Of a stretch of 64,000 nucleotides of DNA, positions 17,666 to 24,666 are shown piece by piece. The position numbers and the translations under genes were made by a program. Below the pieces are notes generated by a model. The model searched no databases, was not told the origin of the DNA, and saw only the letters and a program-made list of their open reading frames with translations. The stretch is taken from NCBI RefSeq assembly GCF_003597125.1, contig NZ_QYYA01000002.1, forward strand, positions 888,167 to 952,166, read 5' to 3'. This DNA comes from Alcanivorax profundi (GTDB lineage Bacteria; Pseudomonadota; Gammaproteobacteria; Pseudomonadales; Alcanivoracaceae). Numbering within the stretch: the stretch's first letter is position 1; each line of letters starts with the position of its first letter.

Positions 17666-19015
17666 TTAGTAACGCGTCTCCGCCATTCCCGAAAACTGTT
17701 TAGCCAGATAAGTGGCGTAGTTGTCTGTCATGCCCGCCAGAAAATCCAGTGCCCGCATGATGCATTGATAGATCCTTTCCTGCTCCGGTAATTGTTCCAG
17801 ATTATCGGGGAAGCTGTGACGGCCAATCAGATCGATGATGCGTTCATGGCGATAGTTTCTGGCACTGTTACGAGCGTGGGATACGGCGGCTTCGATCAGC
17901 CCGTCGAGCAGGGCGCCCATGACTTCGAAGGCTCCAATTTCCAGTTCGATCTTGCGGGGATGCTCGAACACTTTTGAGCGGGCCAGTTGTTTGGCGTTCT
18001 CCACTACATCCCGCACCGCCGGTTCGCAATGGCTGATCAGATCCCCCTCCATGCGGCCGAGTAACAGACGTTCATGGTTGGCGACAAACGCTTCGACCCC
18101 TGCTTCAATAAATCGCTCGATGATCTTGCCGCGCAATAGCGCCGCCTTGCGGCCATCGCGCAGGTCGGAATGAATCAGTTCGCTGACCTCACGGGTATCG
18201 GGGAGAGCAGGCTGCAGCAAGGCGTAGACTTCATCCCAGTGCAGCAGGTCCATTTCCAGACCATCTTCCAGATCAATGATGGCGTAGCAGAAATCATCTG
18301 CCGCCTCCATCAGGAACGCCAGCGGATGGCGGCAGTAGCGTCCAGGGGAAAGTTCACGCAGGCCGGTTGCCGTTGCCACTTCCTGGAAAGCGGATGCTTC
18401 TGAGACGAAGGCGCTGTATTTGCCGGGTTTGTTACTCTCCGAGGCATCGGCAGACAGCCAGGGGTACTTGAGGAAAGTGGCGAGCGTGGCGTAGGTGAGA
18501 CGCATGCCGTCGTCATACTGGTGATATTCGCTTTTGGTGAGGATGCGAAACCCCTGGGCATTACCCTCGAAAAACGTCAGGTCGCTTTGCTGGCGTGTCG
18601 GTAGCAGGTCCAGAAAGTGCTGACCCCGTTCCTGGAACCAGGCGCGAATGGCGCGCTCGCCAGTATGCCCAAACGGCGGGTTGCCAATGTCGTGGGCCAG
18701 ACACGCAGACTGGACGATGTCGCCGAAGTCGGTGGCACTGATGGTGTCGGGGAGTAAATGCTTGCTATGCAGCCGCTCACCGGCGCGGATACCCAGGGTG
18801 CGGCCAACGCACGACACTTCCAGGGAATGGGTCAGGCGGTTGTGGACATGGTCGTTGGTGGCCAGCGGGTGCACCTGGGTCTTGCGGGCCAGCCGGCGGA
18901 AGGCCCCGGAAAATATGATCTTGTCATGGTCACGCAGGAAGGCGGTACGGCCGCTTTCGTCCTTGGCGCTTCGTCCGCCCAGGCGGGCCTTGTTCAACAG
19001 TACGTGCCAATCCAT
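17666..19015 (-). CDS. dgt: Deoxyguanosinetriphosphate triphosphohydrolase (dGTPase)
   Basis: This 449-residue HD-superfamily enzyme hydrolyses dGTP, or dNTPs more widely, to the nucleoside and tripolyphosphate. Metal-binding residues are in place: H63 in NRLTHSLEV, H108-D109 in CLAHDIGNPPFGH, and a later acidic residue in the DDFCYAIIDLEDG helix. The N-terminus, with RTAFLRDHDKIIFSGAFRRLARKTQV, is a signature of the Dgt family, and length is normal. The gene is monocistronic and converges with the lipoprotein operon. Confidence 0.93.
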   Translation of the reverse strand: MDWHVLLNKARLGGRSAKDESGRTAFLRDHDKIIFSGAFRRLARKTQVHPLATNDHVHNRLTHSLEVSCVGRTLGIRAGERLHSKHLLPDTISATDFGDIVQSACLAHDIGNPPFGHTGERAIRAWFQERGQHFLDLLPTRQQSDLTFFEGNAQGFRILTKSEYHQYDDGMRLTYATLATFLKYPWLSADASESNKPGKYSAFVSEASAFQEVATATGLRELSPGRYCRHPLAFLMEAADDFCYAIIDLEDGLEMDLLHWDEVYALLQPALPDTREVSELIHSDLRDGRKAALLRGKIIERFIEAGVEAFVANHERLLLGRMEGDLISHCEPAVRDVVENAKQLARSKVFEHPRKIELEIGAFEVMGALLDGLIEAAVSHARNSARNYRHERIIDLIGRHSFPDNLEQLPEQERIYQCIMRALDFLAGMTDNYATYLAKQFSGMAETRY

Positions 19016-19134
19016 ATTGTAAAAGTCTCGGTTATCCCTTGAGAAACGCGTGGCAAAGTCCCACGGTAATCACTCACGGCATGTTGCCACGGGCGGTGCT
19101 GTGATGAACAGAATATACGGCAAGGGAGGTCTTC

Positions 19135-19806
19135 ATGAGTCTGGATAAACCGTTACTGATGCTGGTCACCAGCGCATCCCAGATGGGGCAGGGGCAGCAA
19201 ACAGGGCTGTGGCTGGAGGAGTTCGCCGTCCCTTATCTGCTGTTCCGGGAACAACAGGTGCCGCTGGTGGTGGCCAGCCCTCGCGGAGGCAAGATCCCGG
19301 TGGACCCGAATTCGGTTCCCGATGATGACCAGAAGACGCAATGGAGCGAGGCGATCGATCAGCTGCAGGATACCCGTGCGCTGGAGGATGTCTGGGAAGA
19401 CGGTTTTAGCGGTGTCTTTGTCCCGGGTGGCCATGGCGCCATGTTCGATATGCCGGATAATCCGTTGGTGGCCGCGGTGATGGAGCGTACCTGGGCGGAT
19501 GGCGGCCTGCTGGGCGCGGTGTGTCATGGCCCGGCGGCGCTGGTGGGGTTGCGTAATGAAGATGGCTCCCCGCTGGTACAGAACCGTACCGTTGCCTGCT
19601 TCACCAACGAGGAAGAGCGTGAGGTCGGGCTGGATGAAGTGATGCCGTTCCTGTTGGCCACCCGACTGGAAGAGTTGGGGGCAACACTGGATCTGGCTGA
19701 CAAGTTTGTTGCGCACGCGATCACGGATGGCAAGCTGGTAACCGGCCAGAATCCACAGTCCAGTGAGGCGGTGGCCCGGGCGGTCATTAACGCGCTTTCA
19801 GAGTAA
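19135..19806 (+). CDS. DJ-1/PfpI-family protein (Hsp31-like)
   Basis: This 223-residue protein has the DJ-1/PfpI fold. The nucleophile elbow [10 protein letters not shown] places Cys130 next to His131, and the [14 protein letters not shown] loop near 96-108 is typical of the class I glutamine amidotransferase-like Hsp31/YhbO/HchA group. Members act as glyoxalases, deglycase-like or stress-protection proteins. Which of these applies cannot be read from sequence. The glutathione peroxidase gene starts 37 bases downstream, so a joint role in oxidative or carbonyl stress is plausible. Confidence 0.88.
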   Translation: MSLDKPLLMLVTSASQMGQGQQTGLWLEEFAVPYLLFREQQVPLVVASPRGGKIPVDPNSVPDDDQKTQWSEAIDQLQDTRALEDVWEDGFSGVFVPGGHGAMFDMPDNPLVAAVMERTWADGGLLGAVCHGPAALVGLRNEDGSPLVQNRTVACFTNEEEREVGLDEVMPFLLATRLEELGATLDLADKFVAHAITDGKLVTGQNPQSSEAVARAVINALSE

Positions 19807-19843
19807 CCGCCGGTATCCGGCAAAACAGGGAAACGGAGAAACG

Positions 19844-20320
19844 ATGGGGATCTACGATTATTCTGCTACCACCTTGAGTGGCGATGAGAAAAACCTGGCT
19901 GATTTCCAGGGCAAGGTCATGCTGATTGTGAATACCGCCAGCAAATGCGGTTTCACGCCGCAGTTTGAAGGGCTGGAAGGCCTTTATGACGACCTCAAGG
20001 ACAAGGGGCTGGAGATCCTCGGGTTTCCCTGTAACCAGTTTGGCAAGCAGGAGCCGGGCGCGGCGGATGAAATCGGGGCGTTCTGTCAGAAAAACTACGG
20101 CGTCAGTTTCACCATGTTCGACAAGATCGATGTGAATGGTGACAACGCCCACCCGTTGTACACCTACCTGAAGCAGGAAGCGCCAGGGGTGCTGGGCAGC
20201 AAGGGCATCAAGTGGAATTTCACCAAGTTTCTGGTGAACAAGGAGGGCAAGGTGATCAAGCGCTATGCCCCCACCGACAAGCCGGAAGCAATCCGCAAGG
20301 ACATCGAGAAGCTGCTGTAG
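19844..20320 (+). CDS. Glutathione peroxidase (cysteine type)
   Basis: This 158-residue thiol peroxidase reduces hydroperoxides. The catalytic Cys35 sits in [11 protein letters not shown]. Gln69 in [12 protein letters not shown] and Trp124-Asn125 in KWNFTKFL complete the tetrad. A sense TGC cysteine codon is used, not a selenocysteine stop. I chose the ATG at 19844 because GGGAAACGGAGAA provides a ribosome-binding site and the N-terminus [12 protein letters not shown] is that of the family. It is likely cotranscribed with the DJ-1-like gene. Confidence 0.95.
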   Translation: MGIYDYSATTLSGDEKNLADFQGKVMLIVNTASKCGFTPQFEGLEGLYDDLKDKGLEILGFPCNQFGKQEPGAADEIGAFCQKNYGVSFTMFDKIDVNGDNAHPLYTYLKQEAPGVLGSKGIKWNFTKFLVNKEGKVIKRYAPTDKPEAIRKDIEKLL

Positions 20321-20323
20321 GCA

Positions 20324-20482
20324 TCAGCGTCTTGCGTCGCGCTCCTCTCTCGCAACGGCAGGGGAGCGTGCCTGCTTCTTCAGTTTCTTGTCCTGGTCGT
20401 AATGCCATTTGATGGCGAAGAACATGCCGACGCCGAATACGACCAGCTTGAACACGAGCAGAATGATCGGGACCCAGTTCAT
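20324..20482 (-). CDS. Small membrane protein of unknown function
   Basis: This 52-residue protein has one or two membrane-spanning segments, starting MNWVPIILLVFKLVVFGVG, and a highly basic C-terminal tail rich in K and R. The ATG at 20482 is preferred because the hydrophobic segment then begins at the N-terminus. It ends 3 bases from the glutathione peroxidase stop in convergent orientation. Similar small proteins are common in gammaproteobacteria, but I can assign no function. Confidence 0.5.
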   Translation of the reverse strand: MNWVPIILLVFKLVVFGVGMFFAIKWHYDQDKKLKKQARSPAVAREERDARR

Positions 20483-20614
20483 GGTGTGTGCTCTCTCAAG
20501 GCAGTGGAGACGCAGAACAGAGCCGGGCACCTTGCCCGATCAATGTTCACCGTTCCCGCTGATTCTAGGTCAAGCCCTCAGCCTGCCATATTGGACATAG
20601 TGTCCTTGCCCCTG

Positions 20615-21043
20615 CTAGGGGCTCGCCTTGCGACGCTCCAGCCCCTCAAAGATCAACATCCCGCTCAGCATTGCGGCGACAAAGATCATGGCTTTGGCGC
20701 TGCCGGTGCCTGACGCGACCAGCGCCGGCCCCGGGCAGAACCCGGCCAGCCCCCAGCCAATACCAAATCCCAGGGCGCCAAGAACCAGTCGTTTGTCCAG
20801 TGTGCGACGGGTGGGTAGCTGAAATGCCCGCGCGAAGAAGGGGGCGCTGCGTTGACGGGCCAGGTACACGCCCACGGCTGATACCGGTATGGCGGCGCCC
20901 ATGACCAGTGCCAGAGACGGGTCCCAGTGACCGGCGAGATCCAGGAAGGCCAGCACCTTGGCGGGGTTGGCCATGCCGGCGAGAAGCAGGCCGACCCCGA
21001 AGGCAAGCCCGGCGATAAACGCTGCAAAATGATGGCCCCGCAT
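20615..21043 (-). CDS. YeeE/YedE family sulfur-transport protein (PmpB-like)
   Basis: This 142-residue inner-membrane protein of the DUF395 family has about four helices. The conserved GWGLAGFCPGPALVASGTG motif contains the cysteine thought to handle sulfur species. It begins in a one-base TAATG overlap with the preceding YeeE/YedE gene, so the two half-size proteins are translated together, like the PmpA/PmpB pairs of sulfide-responsive operons. I infer transport of thiosulfate, sulfide or persulfide-type sulfur. The direction of transport is not settled by sequence. Confidence 0.85.
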   Translation of the reverse strand: MRGHHFAAFIAGLAFGVGLLLAGMANPAKVLAFLDLAGHWDPSLALVMGAAIPVSAVGVYLARQRSAPFFARAFQLPTRRTLDKRLVLGALGFGIGWGLAGFCPGPALVASGTGSAKAMIFVAAMLSGMLIFEGLERRKASP

Positions 21044-21480
21044 TACAGGCCTCCCCACAGGTGACGAATCACATAGACGGTCACGAAGCCGCTGGCCATG
21101 AAGGCGACGGTGGCGGCCATCGATCGTGGTGACAGCCGCGACAGGCCACACACCCCGTGACCGCTGGTGCAGCCGGCGCCGTAGCGGGTGCTGATACCGA
21201 CCACCAGCCCGGCGATGACCAACACGGGCCAGTCTGCGTCGATCACCAGCGCTGGCAGTGGTGCAAACAGCGTCCAGACCAGCGGGGCGGTCAACAGGCC
21301 AGCAATGAAGGCCAGCCGCCAGCCGTGGTCACCGGCGGGCCGTTGCAGCAGTCCGCCGACAATACCGCTGATGCCTGCGATGCGGCCATTGGCATGTAAT
21401 AGCCAGGCAGCGGAGAGCCCGATCAGGGCGCCACCACCCAGGGCGCTCCAGGGGGTAAAGGCCTGCCAGTCAATGGTCAT
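21043..21480 (-). CDS. YeeE/YedE family sulfur-transport protein (PmpA-like)
   Basis: This 145-residue membrane protein is of the same DUF395 family. The family signature YGAGCTSGHGVCGLSRLSPRS is split across a helix end near residue 100 and includes two cysteines. It starts inside the last codons of the ArsR-family regulator gene (ATGA-type overlap) and overlaps the next YeeE/YedE gene by one base. The order regulator-PmpA-PmpB matches BigR-type sulfide detoxification operons, but the sulfur dioxygenase and rhodanese genes often found with them are absent here. Confidence 0.85.
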   Translation of the reverse strand: MTIDWQAFTPWSALGGGALIGLSAAWLLHANGRIAGISGIVGGLLQRPAGDHGWRLAFIAGLLTAPLVWTLFAPLPALVIDADWPVLVIAGLVVGISTRYGAGCTSGHGVCGLSRLSPRSMAATVAFMASGFVTVYVIRHLWGGL

Positions 21481-21797
21481 GGCGTTGTCTCCGTTTCCGC
21501 ACAGAACTGTTGGTACAGGGTGTGCAAAATGGCCAGTGCGCGGGTATCGGCGACCCGGTAAAACATCTGCTTGCCTTCACGGCGGGGGGCAATCAATCCT
21601 TCCCGTCGTAATACTCCCAGTTGTTGGGATAGCGAGGGCTGGTAAAGCGCCGTCAGCGTTTCCAGTTCGCTGACACTGCGTTCCTTGCCATCGGCCAGTT
21701 GGCAGAGCAGCATCAATCTGTCGGGGTGAGACAGGGCCTTGAGCATCTGGCTGGCGGCGCAGGCGTTGGTGCGCAGCAGGGCGGGATCGGGTTGCAT
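21477..21797 (-). CDS. ArsR-family regulator, probable persulfide sensor (BigR/SqrR-like)
   Basis: This 106-residue winged-helix repressor has the family core LKALSHPDRLMLLCQLADGKE and YQPSLSQQLGVLRREGLI as recognition region. Cys32 (in LLCQLA) and Cys99 (in QQFCAE) are 67 residues apart. This is close to the spacing of the two persulfide-sensing cysteines of BigR and SqrR (42/108 and 41/107), so I infer it senses sulfide-derived persulfides. I chose the ATG at 21797 because AAAGGA lies 6 bases upstream. An ATG at 21821 would add 8 residues. It is first in an overlapping operon with two YeeE/YedE genes, and a 24-base palindrome lies 33 bases upstream. Confidence 0.85.
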   Translation of the reverse strand: MQPDPALLRTNACAASQMLKALSHPDRLMLLCQLADGKERSVSELETLTALYQPSLSQQLGVLRREGLIAPRREGKQMFYRVADTRALAILHTLYQQFCAETETTP

Positions 21798-21829
21798 GAC
21801 AGTCCTTTCGGTACTAAACATAATACATT

Positions 21830-21853
21830 ATCAAATAATATATATTATTTGAT
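21830..21853. promoter_or_regulatory. Perfect 24-base AT-only-core palindrome, candidate operator
   Basis: ATCAAATAATAT and ATATTATTTGAT form a perfect palindrome of 24 bases upstream of the ArsR-family gene. AT-rich palindromes overlapping the -10 region are the known binding sites of BigR-type repressors. The position argues for autoregulation of the sulfur operon. It also lies 34 bases beyond the HlyIII-family stop codon. Confidence 0.75.
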
Positions 21854-21886
21854 GTGTCGGAGACAAGGCACTGGGGACGAAGCGGT

Positions 21887-22561
21887 TCATGTCGCGGCAG
21901 GCTCGAATGGCAGTACGCCGTAGTACATGGCAAAGAAATGGCAGACGCTGCCGCCGACGACAAACAGGTGCCAGATAGCATGGTTGAAGGGGATGATGCG
22001 GTCCGCCAGGTAGAAGACCACGCCTACCGTATAAGTGATACCGCCCGCCAGAACCAGCCAGAAGCCAGTGTCGTTGAGCTTGGTGGTCAGATCGTTGGAG
22101 GCAAACAGGATCAGCCAGCCCATGGCCAGGTAAATGCCGACGCGCAGCATCTTGAAGCGGTGGCCGTACAGGGCCTTGAGTCCAATGCCGGTGAGCGCCA
22201 GCGCCCAGATCACTGCAAACAGAATCCAGCCCGTCTGGCCGCGCAGGTTCACCAGCAGGAAGGGGGTGTAGGTGCCGGCAATCAGCCCGTAAATGGCGCA
22301 GTGGTCGAGCATCTTGAAGGCCGCGCGCAGTTTTGGGCTGCGCAGGCTGTGGTACAGGGTGCTGGCGCTGTAGAGCAAAATCAGGCTGGCGCCAAAAATG
22401 CTGAACCCGACGATTTTCCAGGGATCGCCCATCATGCTGGCGGCGACGATCAAGACCACGGTACCGGCGATGCTCAGCGCCACCCCAATGCCGTGGGTCA
22501 GTCCATTCAACCATTCTTCAAGGATCGAGTAGGGCGGTTCCGGGGTCGGGGTGGCAGCCAT
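21887..22561 (-). CDS. Hemolysin III / PAQR family membrane protein
   Basis: This 224-residue seven-helix membrane protein is of the HlyIII/YqfA (PAQR) family. Family features include the N-terminal LNGLTHGIG segment, SASTLYHSL, and MLDHCAIYGLIAGTYTPFLL. The C-terminal NHAIWHLFVVGGSVCHF carries histidines that, with the earlier ones, form the zinc site of PAQR hydrolase-like folds. I chose the ATG at 22561 with GAGGG upstream rather than 22672. The name hemolysin is historical. Related bacterial proteins affect membrane lipid homeostasis. It is upstream of, but separated by a palindrome from, the sulfur operon. Confidence 0.88.
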   Translation of the reverse strand: MAATPTPEPPYSILEEWLNGLTHGIGVALSIAGTVVLIVAASMMGDPWKIVGFSIFGASLILLYSASTLYHSLRSPKLRAAFKMLDHCAIYGLIAGTYTPFLLVNLRGQTGWILFAVIWALALTGIGLKALYGHRFKMLRVGIYLAMGWLILFASNDLTTKLNDTGFWLVLAGGITYTVGVVFYLADRIIPFNHAIWHLFVVGGSVCHFFAMYYGVLPFEPAAT

Positions 22562-22780
22562 TGAGGCCCTCTGGCGATGATCGGTGAAACGTTTCTGGAA
22601 AAGAGTCTGCATGATGCCGAGTGGCAAAACCCCCTGTAAAGCGCCATTTCGGACAGCCTTTCGTAAAGTCATCGTAAAACCCTTTTCATGCCAGGTTGAA
22701 AAGAGGGGTTGCTGACATCAAGGCTTGGGTACGGGCCAGCCTGGCCCAACCAGATTCTGATCAAGCAGATGGAGGACAGG

Positions 22781-23227
22781 ATGATCGAGCACAACAAGCA
22801 AGTGGCAGAAGAGTTGAGCAAGCTGTTGGCCGAGAGCTACACCTTGTACCTGAAGACCCACAAGTATCACTGGAATGTGACCGGCCCCATGTTCCATAGC
22901 CTGCATCTGCTGTTCGAAGAGCAGTACGTGGAGCTGGCCGAAGCCGTGGACACCATCGCCGAACGCATTCGTGCCCTGGGCTGGAAGGCGCCGGGCAGCT
23001 ATGGCGAATTTGCGAAGCTGTCCACCGTGAACGATGCCGATGGAGATCCGGCAGCCAGTGACATGATCAAGGAGCTGGCGGCGGATCATCGCACTGTGGC
23101 CGAACGGGCCAACAGGGTGTTGAAACTCGCAGCAGAGCATGAAGATGAGGGCTCGGGTGCGGTCGCCAGTGACCGTATCGAGATCCACGAGAAGGCTGCG
23201 TGGATGCTATCTGCCCATCTGGGCTGA
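22781..23227 (+). CDS. dps: Dps-family DNA-protecting ferritin-like protein
   Basis: This 148-residue protein belongs to the Dps family, which forms 12-subunit cages that oxidise and store iron and protect DNA in starvation and oxidative stress. The ferroxidase residues lie in HKYHWNVTGPMFHSLHLLFE and the following EQYVELAEAVDTIAER helix. I chose the ATG at 22781 because GGAGG lies 5 bases upstream. Upstream ATGs at 22709 and 22769 are in frame but less well placed. The N-terminus is short, without an obvious lysine-rich DNA-binding tail. A structured region ending in a terminator follows. Confidence 0.93.
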   Translation: MIEHNKQVAEELSKLLAESYTLYLKTHKYHWNVTGPMFHSLHLLFEEQYVELAEAVDTIAERIRALGWKAPGSYGEFAKLSTVNDADGDPAASDMIKELAADHRTVAERANRVLKLAAEHEDEGSGAVASDRIEIHEKAAWMLSAHLG

Positions 23228-23294
23228 TAGTCAGCACTGATTGCCGGGATAGTGGTAATCAAATGTTCTTCTGAATAGCCGGTGACTATCATGT

Positions 23295-23425
23295 CGTCAT
23301 TGCCTATCGAGGCAACCCAATGACGCGTGATGCGCTCACCGTCCGGCCCAGGGCCGCCACTGGATGTGGCGGTACAGGGCCAACCCTCTTCCCCCCTTGG
23401 CCGGCATCTGCCGGCCTTCTTTTTT
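23295..23425 (+). ncRNA. Structured terminator-ended region after dps (candidate small RNA)
   Basis: The 368-base gap between dps and the efflux operon contains a run of plus-strand hairpins. CGTCATTG (23295-23302) pairs with CAATGACG (23318-23325). CCGCCAC (from 23355) pairs with GTGGCGG (to 23372). GGCCAA (23378-23383) pairs with TTGGCC (23397-23402) around a loop CCCTCTTCCCCCC, and a strong terminator stem at 23399-23416 shares bases with that stem. It could be a 3' UTR of dps or a 3'-end-derived or independent small RNA. No convincing promoter was found. Confidence 0.35.
23399..23425 (+). terminator. Intrinsic terminator downstream of dps
   Basis: GGCCGGC, an ATCT loop and GCCGGCC are followed by TTCTTTTTT. 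The stem is seven perfect G-C pairs. Confidence 0.85.
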
Positions 23426-23555
23426 ATGGTACGCCACCCGGCCTGTCCACGTGTCTGCGTGTCCCGAGTCAACAAAGACATCACATTCATCACGGGCCAC
23501 AATGGTTAGCCTGAGTTGAAGTTTGTTTACGGATGACCAACAAGCTGTGTGATAA

Positions 23556-23573
23556 TGGTACTAGCAAGTACCA
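23556..23573. promoter_or_regulatory. Palindrome next to the -10 of the RND operon, candidate operator
   Basis: TGGTACTAGCAAGTACCA contains arms TGGTACT and AGTACCA around a four-base centre. It directly follows GATAAT (23551-23556), a likely -10 element, and lies 23 bases before the membrane fusion protein start. This is the usual place for a TetR- or MarR-type repressor site, but no such regulator gene is adjacent. Confidence 0.5.
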
Positions 23574-23595
23574 AACAAGGATTCGGGAGAGCAAC

Positions 23596-24663
23596 ATGCA
23601 ACGTGTCTGGGCATTGCTGGGTCTGACCCTAGCGCTGTGGGGGTGTGCGGATGAGCCGGAACCAGTGGCTACACAGCCCCAGCCGGTGAAACTCTTTACG
23701 GTGGACAGTACCGCAGAAGGGCAATTGCGCCATTACCCGGGCAAGGTCGTGGCCACCGAAGGCTCTGAGCTGGCGTTTCGGGTGTCCGGGCAGCTGGTGA
23801 AGTTTCCGGTCCGTGCCGGTGAAGAGGTCAAGAAAGGGCAGTTGCTGGCGGCGCTGGATCCGGCGGACTTCCGTAACCAGCTGGCCGACCGTCAGGCCCA
23901 GTATGATCTGGCCAACAGTCAGTACCAGCGCAGCATCAGCCTGCATGAGCGTGGGGTGATTTCCGAAGCCCAGTTCGATGAAATTCAGGCCAAGCGCCGT
24001 CAGGCGGAAGCGGCACTGAGTCTGGCCCGGGACAACGTGAACTATACCCGGCTGAAAGCGCCCTATGCCGGCACGGTTGCACGCACCCACGTAGAAAATT
24101 ACCAGTTTGTGCAGGCCAAGGAGCCGATCCTGTACCTGCAAGGCAACAAGAACATCGATATCGAATTTGCGGTGTCGGAGCGGTTCTTTACCAACCTCAA
24201 AAAGGATGGTGATGATTACCAGCCGGACCTGCGCTTTGAAGGCGCACCGGACAAGGTGTTCAAGGCCAGCTACAAGGAACATGAGGCCAGCGCCGACGAT
24301 CGCACCCAGACTTACATTATTACCCTGACCATGCCCAACCCGGACGGCATCATGGTGCTGCCGGGCATGAGTGTGGATGTGGCGATCGACCTCAGCCAGA
24401 TCATGCGTGAGTCCACCACTTGGCCCCAGGTGCCGGTGGAGGCGGTGTTCAACAAGGACGGTGAAGACGGCGCCTTTGTCTGGTTGTTTGATGCGGACGC
24501 CGGAACGGTTTCTGCCACTGGCGTGACGTTGGGGCAGGTCGTGGGTGACGGTGTCGAAATCACTGATGGTCTGGCCGCGGGTGACCGTATTGTCAGCGCC
24601 GGGGTGCACCATCTCAAGGATGGACAGGCGGTCCGTGAACTGGTGAAAGAGCGGGGCCTGTAA
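23596..24663 (+). CDS. RND efflux periplasmic adaptor (membrane fusion) lipoprotein
   Basis: This 355-residue adaptor of an RND efflux pump begins MQRVWALLGLTLALWGC, a lipoprotein signal with Cys17 as the first mature residue. Then come the lipoyl-like half motif VSGQLVKFPVRAGEEVKKGQ (split by the hairpin), a coiled-coil hairpin with LADRQAQYDLANSQYQRS, and the second lipoyl half NYTRLKAPYAGTVARTHVEN. It is shorter than AcrA-type adaptors. An upstream ATG at 23533 lacks a signal sequence. The transporter gene follows after 3 bases. Confidence 0.93.
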   Translation: MQRVWALLGLTLALWGCADEPEPVATQPQPVKLFTVDSTAEGQLRHYPGKVVATEGSELAFRVSGQLVKFPVRAGEEVKKGQLLAALDPADFRNQLADRQAQYDLANSQYQRSISLHERGVISEAQFDEIQAKRRQAEAALSLARDNVNYTRLKAPYAGTVARTHVENYQFVQAKEPILYLQGNKNIDIEFAVSERFFTNLKKDGDDYQPDLRFEGAPDKVFKASYKEHEASADDRTQTYIITLTMPNPDGIMVLPGMSVDVAIDLSQIMRESTTWPQVPVEAVFNKDGEDGAFVWLFDADAGTVSATGVTLGQVVGDGVEITDGLAAGDRIVSAGVHHLKDGQAVRELVKERGL

Positions 24664-24666
24664 GTG

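Noticed and set aside
19844-20320. Selenoprotein glutathione peroxidase
   Set aside because: The active-site codon at residue 35 is TGC (Cys), so no selenocysteine insertion is needed.
21887-22561. Haemolysin toxin
   Set aside because: HlyIII/PAQR proteins are widespread housekeeping-type membrane proteins. Nothing around the gene suggests a toxin system.
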